Assembly: GCA_038503075.1 (NCBI GenBank)
Contig: JBCAML010000003.1
Location: forward strand, 2,666,001 to 2,730,000
Reading direction: 5' to 3'
DNA length: 64,000 nt
Origin: Gyromitra esculenta
Taxonomy: Eukaryota; Ascomycota; Pezizomycetes; Pezizales; Discinaceae
Under the pieces are notes generated by a model, which saw nothing but the letters and a program-made list of their open reading frames with translations, was not told where the DNA came from and did not search any database. This document shows, one piece after another, positions 1 through 12,090 of this stretch; the stretch's first letter is position 1, and each line of letters begins with the position of its first letter. Position numbers and translations under genes: made by a program.

Positions 1-797
1 TATTTCCGGTATAGTCGGAGGAGTGTTAGCGCTGCCTTCTTCTTCACAAACGACTTAGAGGTCCTATAAAATAGAGATTTAGTGACCATTCACGGACGTG
101 CCGGGAAAAACCACTTACGGCGAAATCAGTAATCTGTGGACATCAGGGCTCAGAGCTTCTCCCATTTCTCGTCCTCCGACATTCGCAATTGCGTGTAGTG
201 CCAGACAGTTATTAAGTTCATTATGATCCAATAAGTCCTTTTTGATACTGTTCACCACTAAATGCAGAAAGTCGTGCTTTTCATTGAGGAAAAGCGTCAC
301 GGCTAGATAACCAATCTGTTTTTCTGAGTATTTTGTCGCAGATATGAGATTGACGGCTTCCAGGTGGCCAAAGTCGACGTTCCATCCAAGGATGTAGATA
401 TAAAGAAGCTGCCCATCAAAAGGATTAGCAAAGAAGTACTCCTCCTCAGTAGAGGGAAATAACTCATTAACATACCTTGCAGACATACTTCTTCTTATGA
501 TACCCGTTCAAACTACCATCTTTTTATCAAAGAATAAAATAAAAAAGGTTAGTTCTTTTTTTCCGTTTCTTGAATGGTTCAGTATGCCAAAATGCCTGCC
601 TTTGAACTTTTGTCTTGAATAGGATCAGCACGAGTATGCGATGGGGACGGTATACGGTTTCCCGGGTGGGATGGGGGTATAGACGGGACCGACCGTATAT
701 TTGCAAGCTCCTTATTTATCCTCTTTTCCTCCAATTCCCTCGCTCGGGCATTCCTCAGATCCGCAATAAACTGCACCAAACCTATTCCCCTCGTCAT
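1..797 (-). CDS. APL3: AP-2 complex subunit alpha, N-terminal part (runs off the left edge)
   Basis: This is the large alpha subunit of the AP-2 clathrin adaptor, which selects cargo and binds phosphoinositides at the plasma membrane during endocytosis. Four exons on the minus strand are visible: 797-694, 613-600, 519-476 and 408-119. They join in frame to give the adaptin start (MTRGIGLVQFIADLRNARA, ELEEKRINKELANIR), then QKFKDG, NGYHKKKYVCK, LLYIYILGWNVDFGH and the NCLALHAIANVGGREMGEAL stretch. I chose the ATG at 797 because it is the first one in frame. Exon 2 is only 14 nt. Intron 2 begins with GC instead of GT (599-520) and keeps an AACTAAC branch site. The next donor (GTAAGT at 118-113) leads into an intron whose acceptor lies beyond the window. 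Identification comes from recalled family sequence and is firm; the rest of the roughly 940-residue protein is outside the window. Confidence 0.93.
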
Positions 798-1628
798 CAG
801 CGCCGCATGGAACTGACTGAGGGTGGGGTGGGGTGTTTGGAGCACCTACCACGCATAGACGACATCTTGAGCTAATATTTCTCGGATAACCGAACCCAAG
901 CGATGTGGCTCCTGATAGGGGTTACAGACGATTTTTTTCCCTTTCTCTAGAGTCGACCACGATGGGGGTTATAGTTGGAGGGTGAGCGAAAAAAAAGCTG
1001 TGCGCGCGCTTTCCGGAAGTGTCTGAGCTGGCGAGGTGGCTGATTAATTTTTTGTTGGAATTGGACGAGTTTGGACGACTGGGGGAAGACAAAAAGAGAG
1101 GAGACATGTGCATACCGAGAGCTACGGTAGCTTTTGACAGCACTGCGGGATAAGCTGGTAGTGTTTTCTTGTTCCCCTTATTAATTCCCTCTCAGTGTCT
1201 GTTATTTGGCGTTTAGTGAAGGTGGATTGATTGACTGGGCTGGAGTCTCTCGTTCCTTTTTGAGTGGAAGACGTCGGCCAAACTCGACCTGACGATATCG
1301 GCAGACGGGAGAGGTGGAACGAGTGCCGCGACGGGTAAGACACCCAGCAGCGAAGAGAGGAGACGAAGGAGGAGGGTAACTGAGATTGGGATCCCTGCAA
1401 ATCCAACGTCTGGGATATGAGCTCTTGAATCCCAGCCAGGCAATATGTACGGTAACTCAATTGAATCAATTGGGGTTCTCTTATATTATGCTGTCAAGTT
1501 TGGTGGTCGCGCATTCTGTCGTGCAAGCCTATCGCTAGACATGATGTTGGGCATAGCATTTGATAATTCGATCAAGCTGGGGACACCGGCTACTTCCGGT
1601 ACAAGATTTACTTGCAGAGCAGAATCTC
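798..1628. other. Upstream region of the AP-2 alpha gene
   Basis: No convincing coding sequence is seen on either strand. The short open frames lack recognisable motifs and compatible splice signals. The region presumably holds the AP-2 alpha promoter and 5' UTR. Confidence 0.5.
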
Positions 1629-1937
1629 TACTCATGTCGCCGGATTGCTATTGCTCTTTTTTTTATTTTTATCTGAGTTTATTTCTACTTAATTAGAAAA
1701 AGGGTAGACCCTTCATGGGTACATGTATTCATCCCACGGTGCTATTGCTCTCCCTTTAATAGAAGTAGATCTACATGTATCCACCAAAATCACCCAGCAA
1801 GACAAGCTATGATAGGTTGGTTTTTGGAGGGAGTAACCAAGAACTTGGTCGCCACGGTGGAAAGTTTCCTATTTGCATTAGGATCTAGACCTATTTTCCT
1901 GGATAGGGAAAGCAATAGCAATCTAGCGACATGAGTA
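1629..1937. mobile_element. MITE-like element with terminal inverted repeats
   Basis: The sequence TACTCATGTCGC..GATTGCTATTGCT at 1629-1655 is repeated in inverted orientation at 1911-1937. Twenty-five of 27 positions match, and the only mismatches are an adjacent CG/TA pair. Both ends begin with TA, so a TA target-site duplication is possible (Tc1/mariner-like), although it cannot be separated from the repeat itself. The 309-bp interior has no coding capacity, holds two TACATGTA palindromes, and has a partial internal copy of the arm (GCTATTGCTCT near 1741-1751). A non-autonomous DNA transposon is the simplest reading. No second copy was seen in the window. Confidence 0.7.
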
Positions 1938-3132
1938 CGGTCTCTATAGCTCAAACAATAGGAATTTAATAATATTCGTAGAGATGAAACGTATATTCGA
2001 ATCGCTTGATCAGAGCTCTATTACCCCGCGAGCCAAGAAACAGATCCATTGACCCAATTCCAATTCCACCCCTCAAGCCCAAGCCCAAGCCCAAGCTCAG
2101 AACACCAAACCCCCCAAAATCAGATTTTACAAATAATAATACCTTCAACCACCTAAAAAAAAACCAAAGGAAATATTCACATCAACCCCCCTCATTCATA
2201 ATCCTCTACCTCCTAGTAGTAAAATCAATCTCCCCATCCCTCAACCCAGCCGTCGGATTCTTCTCACAAGTACCTATCCCCCCAATTGCAACCGTTAGCA
2301 CCACCACCATACCACACCAACCATGCCGCTCCCACCCCAGCCCGGTAGAAAAAGAAAAAGAAAAAGAACTCACATTGATTCGCCTTCCTCAATCCACATT
2401 CACACGGTTCACCATCCACTACATTCTCCTCCGCCGAGCGCTCACACGTGCATTCTTTCGCCGGTCTCATCCCTATCCATCACCATCAAATTAGCCCATG
2501 TTCTATACCCAGGGTAGAGGAAGGAGGGGAGACTAACGACATGAACACCGCGCTCCGCTTAGGCTATTCTCATGCGATGATTTCTCGCATGTACATGCTA
2601 GAGCATCTCTCTGGCCGCAGGAACACTTTGCTTGTGCGGCGCAGGTGCATTCGCCGGAGGTCTTTTTGCAGCAGGTTGTTGGGTGGACCATTGTGGTTGT
2701 TTGTGTAATAAGTGGGTTTCGTGAGTGGGTCTATATGTGTCTATGTAGGCTTGGTGAAAGGACTGTAGAGATATGTTTGGAGGGGTGGAGAGCAATTGGT
2801 GAATTACCGTAGAGATATGTGAAGCTACATTTACGTTTATTCTCGGCTTATATATTGGTTCCTACAACTGCAATAACATCTGATGTCATAGTGCATTGTG
2901 TAGAGTGTGACAAATGCGAAGCTTCGCGTTGCAAAGCATGCTGACATTTGCTTGGAAACAACAATGCTATGATTGGCCCGTTTGGAGACGCTGTTTCTAG
3001 TTTGTCAGCATTCGTTGTCAATGATCAATACATTCCAAGATGGTTTTCGGAGCGAGGTCGAGTGATTATTTATGATCTTATATGGCAAAACTTTTACTAT
3101 TTACATTCCGGTATAACAATGAATACGTCTAA
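1938..3132. other. Intergenic region between the MITE and TRM1
   Basis: C-rich and low-complexity on the plus strand around 2040-2520, including repeated AAGCCC and AGAAAA units. The proline-rich open frames here read like simple-sequence artefacts. TRM1 ends at 3133, so the right part is its 3' flank. Confidence 0.5.
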
Positions 3133-5205
3133 TCACTTCACCTTCTTCTCCACCGGTCCCTCCCCTTCCACCTCTTCACCTCCCCTCTTATTCCCCCCCG
3201 TCTCCTTCGCCACGGTCACACCCTCCTTTTTCCTCGTCATAGGTCCCCAATTCGCCGTCGGATTGATCTGATATCGCACAACGCCCCCCACTTTATCTTC
3301 ATCCCTTCCAAGCACCTCATCAAAATTAACCTCCAACCCCGCCAACCCCGCCTCCTGCTTTGTCAACTCCACCTCTCCACCCTTCTCCGCTGCTTCCTTC
3401 TTTCGCTCGATTCTCAGTATCTGGTATCCGGCCTGCTTCGCGCCTATAGCGTCCTCCTTAACCGGCTTCTTCTCTACCCACCGCCGCATCACCTCCCAGA
3501 TCACGCTCCACGGCGCATCAGTCTTGATACTCGTAGGCTTACAGTGCGAGCGAGAAACATTGTATCCCAGCCCTTTCAATGCCCCGCGGAACCCAGCCAG
3601 AGGCGGCGACTCGCAGTGTAGCGTCTTCGCTAGGCGAGTAGTTGCGAAAAAAAAGGGTGCATCAGCTAGCCCCGATTCTTGCAACGCAGTATGCAACATG
3701 CCGGTGATGCGTGGGATGGTAGCATAGGTAGTACTTGGAGCAGGCGGGAGAGTAGCTAATAAGTGTGTTATAAATTCTTTGGAATGGAGAGGGCCAGCCC
3801 ACATCGGGCCCGCAAGGTGCATTGGGAATCCACACTCTTTACAGTTTGCATCGGTGGTAGGAGCGCGCGAGAGTCCGAATTTACAGAATGTGCCGGTGGC
3901 GGATTTGTTTTTCTCTTCTTTCATCCGGCCGAGTTTTTGCGGTACCCAGGTGCCACATCCTTCGTCGCAGTTGTAGACGACCATGGTGCTGCTTGCTAGT
4001 CGTTTTACCTTTTCGGGCCCGCGTCGCACGCGTACGAAGATGCGGGCGTAGAAATCGATGCTGAGACTCATCAGGGGCTCGATCCAGCAGCCGTATCTGG
4101 CAGCGCTCATGGCAGCAGCGTTGATGATCATGCGTAAGCCGGCTTCGTGAGACCATTCGCCCTTGACGGGAATGCCACCGTAAAGGGCGAAGCATTTCTC
4201 AGAGTAGCCTGTGGATGCCCATACTCCGGCGTCAGTGCAGGTGATGCAGAGGAGGCCACCGTCGCTGACGGCCTGAACGGCGGCATCGAGGAATGGCGCT
4301 GCGGAGCCGAAGGGGTCGATATCAATGACTTCGTATTTACCAATGACGCCGCGGAGATGGACGGGAGTGTCAGGGTCGAGGTGAGGCGGGGAGAGAGCCG
4401 AGTACATATGGTGGGATGCGTTAGCTAAACTAACGCGGATTTTGGACATTGCTTCGGAGGGGGTGAGAGTTTCGGGAACGATGGTTGTAGACTGAGTTTT
4501 ATTGTAGGCTATGTTACGAGAGATGGAAGCTGTTGCAGAGGGGTCGAGATCATTAGCAGTAATTGAAGTTGCGGATGGTATCTCAAGGGCGTAACGGAGA
4601 GCACGTAGGCCTGAAGCAGAGAGGGCATCGAGTATGGTAAATTTGGGAGGCTGAGGGCGCCAGGTATGGGTATTGGAGGAGATATTCGGAGGCGCTGAAG
4701 GAATAGCATCCGTAGGATCCTCCGACTTAATTGCAGAATCTGTCTCCAGCTCAGGCTGCCGTAGAGTTTCCTCATCTTTCTCAATTTCCAACTCTTGTTT
4801 CAATTCCTCACCCTCTTCAGGAGCCACAGGCATGCCCTCCACCTTTGGAGCACCCTCCCTTGCCAATTTAGCATCCCCATTACCTTTTCCCTTAAACTTC
4901 CTCTGTTTCTCCTCCTTCTTCACCCTCTTCTCCTCTAGATAAATATCCCCAAAAGACTTGATCACCAACACGCTCAAATCCCGATTAAACTGCTGAATCG
5001 GATTGTAAAATACATGGCCCTCCACCTCCACCTCTTTCCCGGCCTTGTCCTTCTTAATCGTGACCTTTGGGAACAGAACAGTCGCTAGGCCCTCAGTGAC
5101 GGCGGTATATTCCTTGTTATCCTCTAGAGTGATCTGCTTTGAATTTTGCGGGACAGGGTGTGCTGGAACCTGCTCCTGGGTGGTGGTCCTATTTCTCTTG
5201 CCCAT
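3133..5205 (-). CDS. TRM1: tRNA (guanine(26)-N(2))-dimethyltransferase Trm1
   Basis: This SAM-dependent enzyme forms N2,N2-dimethylguanosine at position 26 of tRNAs, in the nucleus and mitochondria of yeast. The uninterrupted frame gives 690 residues from the first ATG at 5205. Recognisable blocks are FYNPIQQFNRDLS (about 66-78), the SAM-binding SASGLRALRYALEIP (about 196-210) followed by ANDLDP, the catalytic DPFGS (297-301), TCTDAGVWASTGYSEKCFALYGG, and paired cysteines (NCDEGCGTW, NCKECGFP) of the zinc-binding part. The end (VVRYQINPTANWGP) matches the family C-terminus. A charged, low-complexity insert lies at about 85-180. The frame stays open for 75 codons upstream of the ATG without another ATG, and this stretch reads like a mitochondrial presequence (see findings). 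It is divergent from SLH1 across 451 bp. Confidence 0.96.
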   Translation of the reverse strand: MGKRNRTTTQEQVPAHPVPQNSKQITLEDNKEYTAVTEGLATVLFPKVTIKKDKAGKEVEVEGHVFYNPIQQFNRDLSVLVIKSFGDIYLEEKRVKKEEKQRKFKGKGNGDAKLAREGAPKVEGMPVAPEEGEELKQELEIEKDEETLRQPELETDSAIKSEDPTDAIPSAPPNISSNTHTWRPQPPKFTILDALSASGLRALRYALEIPSATSITANDLDPSATASISRNIAYNKTQSTTIVPETLTPSEAMSKIRVSLANASHHMYSALSPPHLDPDTPVHLRGVIGKYEVIDIDPFGSAAPFLDAAVQAVSDGGLLCITCTDAGVWASTGYSEKCFALYGGIPVKGEWSHEAGLRMIINAAAMSAARYGCWIEPLMSLSIDFYARIFVRVRRGPEKVKRLASSTMVVYNCDEGCGTWVPQKLGRMKEEKNKSATGTFCKFGLSRAPTTDANCKECGFPMHLAGPMWAGPLHSKEFITHLLATLPPAPSTTYATIPRITGMLHTALQESGLADAPFFFATTRLAKTLHCESPPLAGFRGALKGLGYNVSRSHCKPTSIKTDAPWSVIWEVMRRWVEKKPVKEDAIGAKQAGYQILRIERKKEAAEKGGEVELTKQEAGLAGLEVNFDEVLGRDEDKVGGVVRYQINPTANWGPMTRKKEGVTVAKETGGNKRGGEEVEGEGPVEKKVK

Positions 5206-5656
5206 TATCGTAGTAGCATGAAAGTATCTTATGACTAATTGGCTGTAGCGGATATGGAAGAAGCTGGAGAAGGCGGGAGGACTCAATTGGCGGGTAGGGC
5301 CAAACGCCCGGGCAAGGATAGGAGTTAGAAACAGCGTGCTGAGCGGGGACGGCGGAGTGGGATTGGCGGGGTAGAGAGAGGTGGAGAGAAGAAGAGAAGA
5401 GGTTAGAAAGGTCAGGTGAGGCTCCGGCAAAGACTAATGTCACGTGTGGCGAAGGGTTCAGATGGTCTGTGCACCGCCCACTACAGCCACAACTCTATCA
5501 TAACGACATCGCCAGTCTGCAGGGAATTCAACATCACCAGCTTCAATTCTAATAGGTAAATACAGGGGATAAAGATAAAGATAGAGAGCTGCAAATCACC
5601 TTATTCCCCGGTTCTATAGCTTTCCGTACACACAACTACCACCTCTCCACGCCACA
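5206..5656. promoter_or_regulatory. Bidirectional promoter region between TRM1 and SLH1
   Basis: A 451-bp spacer separates two divergent start codons, so it must carry the 5' ends of both genes. No clear TATA box or known operator is visible. A CACGTG E-box-like core lies near 5440. Confidence 0.55.
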
Positions 5657-8600
5657 ATGAACGGAGCTACGCCCGAGGAATCACTCTGGCTCTCGCAGCT
5701 CTCTGCCATGCAAGAAGCTCTTGCTGCCCTCAAGCCCATCACACACCCTTCCGAAGAATACGGTAATGACCTCCCCATCGATGACGACGATCTCGCCGGT
5801 TCCGAAGACCTCCTGGACGACCTCTCTGACAGCGAATTCTACTACTCCAGCGACAACGTCGACGATGACACATCAGGAGACATCAGCCAAGACTGGCTCC
5901 GAAGGAAATGCATCGCCTACTGTTCTCGTCAGAAAGCCTTCGCCCTACGTCCCGATGAGCTGGAGACAAACCTCGTTGCATTGTTAGGGAGCGGTAACAA
6001 TAGTATGTTTGATTAGTCTCATGTTAATGATAGTCTCAGCTACAATAAATACAGAATACATGCTTATTCTTATACTCAATTATTTATATGCGTAGATGAT
6101 CAACTCCAATCTTTGCTGGCAGACATGCTAGGCTACGATGACCTCGATCTGGTCGGAGAGCTGATCCAGCGTCGCTCTGAGATCGTTGCATGGTCTACTC
6201 GAGCTTCGGCGGTCGAGGAAGGAGGTGGTGAAGATGCCCTTCTGCGACTTATGACACCGGAGCAGCGGCAAGAAGCGCTACAGCAGGCAGATTTTGAACA
6301 TAAATCTCGGCCACTGGGACCTAAGCTTGCGGACCCGTCGATAAATTACCCACATGTGTACCGGGCTCATGATGCGGGGAATACACTGAATGCATTTGGG
6401 AAGAAGTACAGTCTCCCGATGGGGTCACAACGGAATGATGAAAAGGACTACGAAGAGATAATTATACCAGCGGCCAAGGTTGGCACAGTACGAAGCGGCG
6501 AAAAGCTACTACAGATCAAGGAGATGGACATGCTTTGCCAAAACACTTTCAAAGGGTACAAGCAGCTTAATAGAATGCAAAGCCTTGTATACCCAGTAGC
6601 CTACAAGACGAACGAAAACATGCTAATCTGTGCTCCAACTGGTGCCGTAAGTAACCCCTACCAGTGACCGTAATAGTGGGACCTAACATCTACTAGGGTA
6701 AAACCAACGTCGCAATGCTCGCGGTCCTCCACACAATTGGCATGAACTGCACCCCATCCCCACGCGAAGAGCCCGTTGCCACATCCTTCACCTGTGAAAG
6801 AGACGACTTCAAAATCGTCTACGTAGCACCTATGAAAGCGCTCGCCGCCGAGATCGTCGAGAAGTTCTCACAGCACCTTTCCTGGCTCGGCATCTCGGTT
6901 CGCGAGCTCACGGGAGACATGCAATTGACCAAAGCCGAGATCATGAGGACGCAGATGATTGTGACGACGCCAGAGAAGTGGGACGTCGTGACACGTAAAG
7001 CCACCGGCGACACAGAATTTGTGCAGAAAGTTCGGCTCCTCATCATCGATGAAGTACATATGCTCCATGACGACCGCGGCGCTGTTATAGAGTCGCTTGT
7101 GGCCCGTACTCAGCGTCAAGTCGAAAGCACACAGTCTATGATTCGGATTGTTGGGCTATCCGCAACCCTTCCGAATTATGTCGATGTTGCATCGTTCTTG
7201 AAGGTTAATCTTATGGCGGGGTTATTCTACTTTGATGCGTCTTTCCGTCCTGTTCCACTTGAGCAGCACTTCCTCGGGGTTAAGGGGAAGGCGGGGACTC
7301 GACAGAGTATGGAGAATCTGGATAAGTCTTCGTGGAAGAAAGTGAAGGAGATGTTGATGGAGGATCATCAGGTGATGGTGTTCGTGCACTCAAGGAAAGA
7401 CACCGTGAAGACGGCAAGACTGTTTTATCAGATGGCACTCGATGAAATGTGTGCAGATCTATTCGACAATACAGGACATCCACGGTACGATCAAGCAGTT
7501 AGGGATATGGAAAGAAGTAAAGGCCGGGAGCTACGCGAATTATTCAAGAAGGGCTTCGGTGTGCACCACGCTGGTATGCTACGATCAGACCGGAATCTAA
7601 TCGAGAGGACGTTCGGAGATGGTCTCATCAAGGTACTTTGCTGTACTGCGACCTTAGCATGGGGAGTGAATCTGCCTGCTGCAGCAGTTGTCATCAAGGG
7701 CACCCAAGTATACAACCAAGCCAAAGGTGGCTTTGTTGACCTCGGTATCCTCGACGTTCTCCAGATCTTCGGGCGTGCTGGACGTCCACAGTTCCAAGAC
7801 GTCGGTATTGGATTCATTTGCACTACACATGATAAGCTTGCTCACTACCTTTCGGCTGTGACCCAGCAACATCCAATCGAATCCCGTCTTGCCGAAAAAA
7901 TAGTCGATAACCTTAACGCCGAGATCGCACTCGGCACCGTGACCACTGTTCACGAGGCTGTCCAATGGCTTGGTTATTCCTACCTATTCGTGCGCTGGAA
8001 GAAGAACCCACTTCACTACGGCATTAGTTGGGACGAGTTCGCAGATGATCCAACGCTACAGGCGAAGCGACGGGAACTAATCATTCGGGCTGCGCGGAGA
8101 CTGCAAGCAACGGGAATGGTCATCTTTGACGAACGCACAGAGAGCCTGACGGCCAAAGACGTCGGCCGTATTTCAAGCAACTTTTATATCCTGCACAATA
8201 GTATTGAGATTTTTAATAACCTGATGAAGCCATTGGCAACTGAGGCAGATGTGTTTGGGATGTTGAGCTTCAGCGCCGAGTTTGATAACATCACAGCGAG
8301 AGACAATGAAGCGAAGGAAATCCAAAGACTGCGGGAGGAGTGTTGTCCCTGCGATGTTAAAGATAAGAGTAATACCACGCACGCAAAGACGAATATCCTC
8401 TTGCAGTCGTGGATCTCGAAGGCGAATTTTGAGGACTTTGCGCTGGTGTCGGATTCGGCTTATGTTGCGCAGAACGCGGCGAGAATCTGCAGGGCGCTGT
8501 TTAAAATCGCGTTGAATCGCCGATGGGGGAACCTTTGTCAGGTGTTGTTGTCGCTGTGTAAGAGTATTGAGAAAAGGTATGTACGACGAGTGATAGTTGG

Positions 8601-11600
8601 TGAATGTATACTAACAAGGGGGTAGGATGTGGTCGTATCAACATCCACTTATGCAGTTTGATCTACCGCACCAAATAATACAAAAATTGGAGGAAAGGGA
8701 GTTGACGGGTTCCATCGAGAGTCTGCGGGATATGGATGCTGCGGAGATTGGGCATCTGGTGCATAATCAACGCTATGGACCTATCATTGCCAAGATACTC
8801 GACAACTTTCCTACTCTTAACATCGAATCTGAGATTGCACCATTGAATCGAGACGTGTTAAGGATCAAACTCTTCATCACGCCGCAGTTCCGCTGGAATG
8901 ATAAATATCACCAGAACTCGGAGCCATACTATATCTGGGTTGAGAACTCGGAGACTTCGGAGATCTATCACTCGGAGTACTTCATCTTGAATAAACGGAA
9001 ACTATACGACGATCATGAACTCAACTTCACCATCCCTCTATCGGATCCGCTACCGTCGCAGATCTATATCAGGGCTATATCAGATAAATGGCTTGGCGCA
9101 GAGACAGTGACGCCAGTATCGTTCCAACATTTAATCAGGCCGGACACGGAGACTGTTTACACTCCATTGTTGAACCTGCAACCTCTACCAATTACCGCAT
9201 TGAAGAATGAGAAACTGGAAAAGATCTACAGTGCAAGGTTCCAGTACTTCAATCCGATGCAAACACAGATCTTTCATTGTCTCTACCATACGAGCGCCAA
9301 TGTGCTACTTGGATCTCCGACGGGGTCTGGAAAGACCATTGCCTGTGAACTAGCTATGTGGTGGGCATTCCGCGAAAAGCCTGGCTCAAAGGTGGTCTAC
9401 ATCGCACCTATGAAAGCACTTGTCCGTGAGCGTGTTAAAGACTGGAGTGCTCGCCTGTCGGGGCCGATGGGGCTAAAGCTAGTCGAGTTGACGGGTGATA
9501 ATACGCCTGACACTAGGACGATTAGGGACGCGGATATCATTATCACCACACCTGAAAAATGGGATGGTATCTCAAGATCTTGGCAAACCAGGAGTTACGT
9601 CCGCCAAGTTTCTCTGGTAATTATTGACGAGATCCATTTACTGGGTGGAGACCGAGGCCCGACTCTAGAAATTATTGTAAGTCGTATGAACTACATTGCG
9701 AGTCAGACAGAGGGCTCTGTGCGATTGATGGGGATGTCGACAGCGTGTGCGAACGCATCGGATTTGGGAAATTGGTTGGGTGTGAAAGAGGGTCTTTACA
9801 ATTTCAGACACTCTGTGCGTCCTGTTCCACTAGAGATCTATATCGATGGATTTCCGGAGCAACAGGGGTTCTGCCCATTGATGCAATCAATGAATCGACC
9901 TGCGTATCTCGCTATTAAAACCCACTCTCCGAAGAAACCGGTAATTATTTTTGTTGCCTCCCGAAGGCAAACTAGACTTACCGCTAAGGACCTCATCGCG
10001 TTCTGTGGAATCGAGGATAATCCGCGGCAGTTCCTCAGGATCGATGAAGACGAACTACAGGCATTGCTAACGAGGGTGAAGGATGGAAGCTTGAAGGAGG
10101 CGCTACAGTTCGGTATCGGATTACATCATGCCGGGTTGGTTGAGGCGGATAGGCTAATTGTTGAGGAGCTGTTTACGTTCAATAAGATCCAAATCTTAGT
10201 AGCTACTTCTACGCTGGCTTGGGGTGTCAATCTTCCGGCGCATTTGGTAGTGGTTAAGGGGACGCAGTACTTCGATGCCAAGATTGAAGGGTATAAGGAT
10301 ATGGATTTGACCGATGTATTGCAAATGTTGGGGAGAGCTGGGAGACCACAATTTGATTCTTGTGGGTGTTTACAACTTTCTATTGGAGCATAGCTAACGG
10401 TAATCTGAAACAGCTGGTATTGCTCGCATTTTTACTCAGGACGCGAAGAAGTCATTCTACAAATACTTCCTCCATACTGGCTTCCCAGTCGAGTCCTCAC
10501 TCCACAAGGTGGTAGATGACCATCTTGGAGCCGAAATATCAGCGGGCACTATCACGGCGAAGCAAGATGCCTTGGACTATCTCACATGGACCTTCTTTTT
10601 CCGCAGGCTGCACAAGAACCCTACCTACTATGGACTTGATATCGCTATTGAGGAACAAGATAGCTTGATGGCTATGGAAGCGGCGAATAACTTTTTGGTA
10701 GAAATTGTTGATAAATCTATGAACGAGTTAGCGGATTCCGGGTGTATTTTGTCATATTCGAATGGTGATGTGGAGAGCACGGCTTTGGGAAAGATTTCGA
10801 GTTACTATTACTTGGTGAGTATCTTGGCTAAATGTGGGATCGGCGGTGTCAATAGAACTGACGGGTCGGGTTTAGTCGCATAAAACTATTAGGAATTTAA
10901 TGAAGCAAGCAAAGCGCGGAGCTACGTTGGAGAACTGCTTGAGATGGATGTGCACTGCTGCTGAATATGATGGTAAGCTTTAACTTATACATATCTGAGA
11001 AGGTATATGGTAAAGGTGCTAATGGAAATTTCAGAGCTTCCCGTGAGGCATAACGAAGATTTAATCAATGTCGAGCTCTCCAAGGTACTTCCACTGCGAG
11101 CAGAGGCTCTTGGGTTGCCTATGTGGGATCCACATGTCAAGGCTTTCTTATTGCTTCAAGCGTTCATGTCAAGGATTGAGCTTCCGATTTCGGATTATGT
11201 TACAGACCAGAACTCGGTAGGTTATCCCCCACCGAAAACCTAATTATTTCGCTAATTATGTAATAATAAACTAGATTCTTGATCAAAGTATTCGTATTCT
11301 CCAAGCTTCGATTGACGTCCTTACAGAATTGGGATACCTCTCAAGCTGTATGATGATGATGACGCTCATGCAATGCATCAAGCAAGCCCGCTGGCCAGAG
11401 GATGGACCGCTGGCAGCGTTGCCAGGTGTCGATGTTGAACTAGAAAGGATGCGTATATCCGAAGACAACAACCAGAACGCCTCACCAAAGGATATTTCCG
11501 AACTCACAACAATGCCAAGACGTGATCTAGAACGTGTTATGCGTCTAGTTGATGTGCCGGAGGATTCACAAGCTAGCGTAAGAAGCATATTATATCATAC

Positions 11601-12090
11601 GAACTGCAACGACCCACTTGCTAACTGATATTAGTTCTTCCGTACTGTTACCGCTCTGCCCCAGATCGAGATCAAGATTTCGAAAACCACGGCCGACGTA
11701 GTTGAAGCCTCTATATTACGCAAAAACCCCTCTATAAACCGAGACTTCCGCATACAAGCCCCGAAATTCCCTAAGCCACAATCGGAAGGTTACTTCATTA
11801 TTCTTGGGGATATCAGAAAAGACGAGATTTATGCCTTAAAACGAGTTGGTTTCTCTGCCAAGAATAATAGCGGTGGAAGTGATAATCGCAGACCAACAGC
11901 GAGGTTTACCCTCAATCTTCCGCCGCCCGGACTAGAGGGTGTTGATGCTACTCTGATGGTGGTGTCTGATGGATATATCGGCTTAAAAAGCAAGTTAGAG
12001 GTGAGATTGGAGACGGAGCAAACAACGCAGATTGTGCCAGGAACGTGGGTTGATAAGAGCCACCATCTTTTACAAGGGGCGGTGGAGTAG
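5657..12090 (+). CDS. SLH1: Ski2-like tandem helicase Slh1 (ASCC3 orthologue, RQT complex)
   Basis: Slh1 is the ATPase of the ribosome-quality-control trigger complex, which splits collided ribosomes marked by Hel2. Nine exons join in frame: 5657-5993, 6096-6646, 6697-8576, 8626-10361, 10414-10814, 10876-10972, 11035-11216, 11275-11577 and 11635-12090, giving 1980 residues, close to the yeast length. It has two Ski2-type cassettes. The first has Walker A APTGAGKT (about 292-299, split by intron 2) and DEVH (about 414-417). The second has SPTGSGKT (about 1153-1160) and DEIH (about 1257-1260). Each cassette is followed by a winged-helix/Sec63 region. The acidic N-terminus (about 40-80) is typical of the family. 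The sequence [20 protein letters not shown] between motifs fits Slh1 better than Brr2. Exon 4 must use the donor GTGGGT at 10362 to restore FDSSGIARIF. Confidence 0.95.

Noticed and set aside
945..958. CTCTAGAGTCGACC matches a common cloning-vector polylinker.
   Set aside because: Only 14 bases match, and the flanks do not continue into vector sequence, so contamination is not supported.
2006..2494. Proline-rich plus-strand frame.
   Set aside because: Low-complexity C-rich DNA with short repeats; no conserved domain.
3133..5430. TRM1 annotated from the far upstream end of its open frame.
   Set aside because: The codon at 5430 is TTG; the first ATG is at 5205, so the longer form is only reported as a possible non-AUG product.
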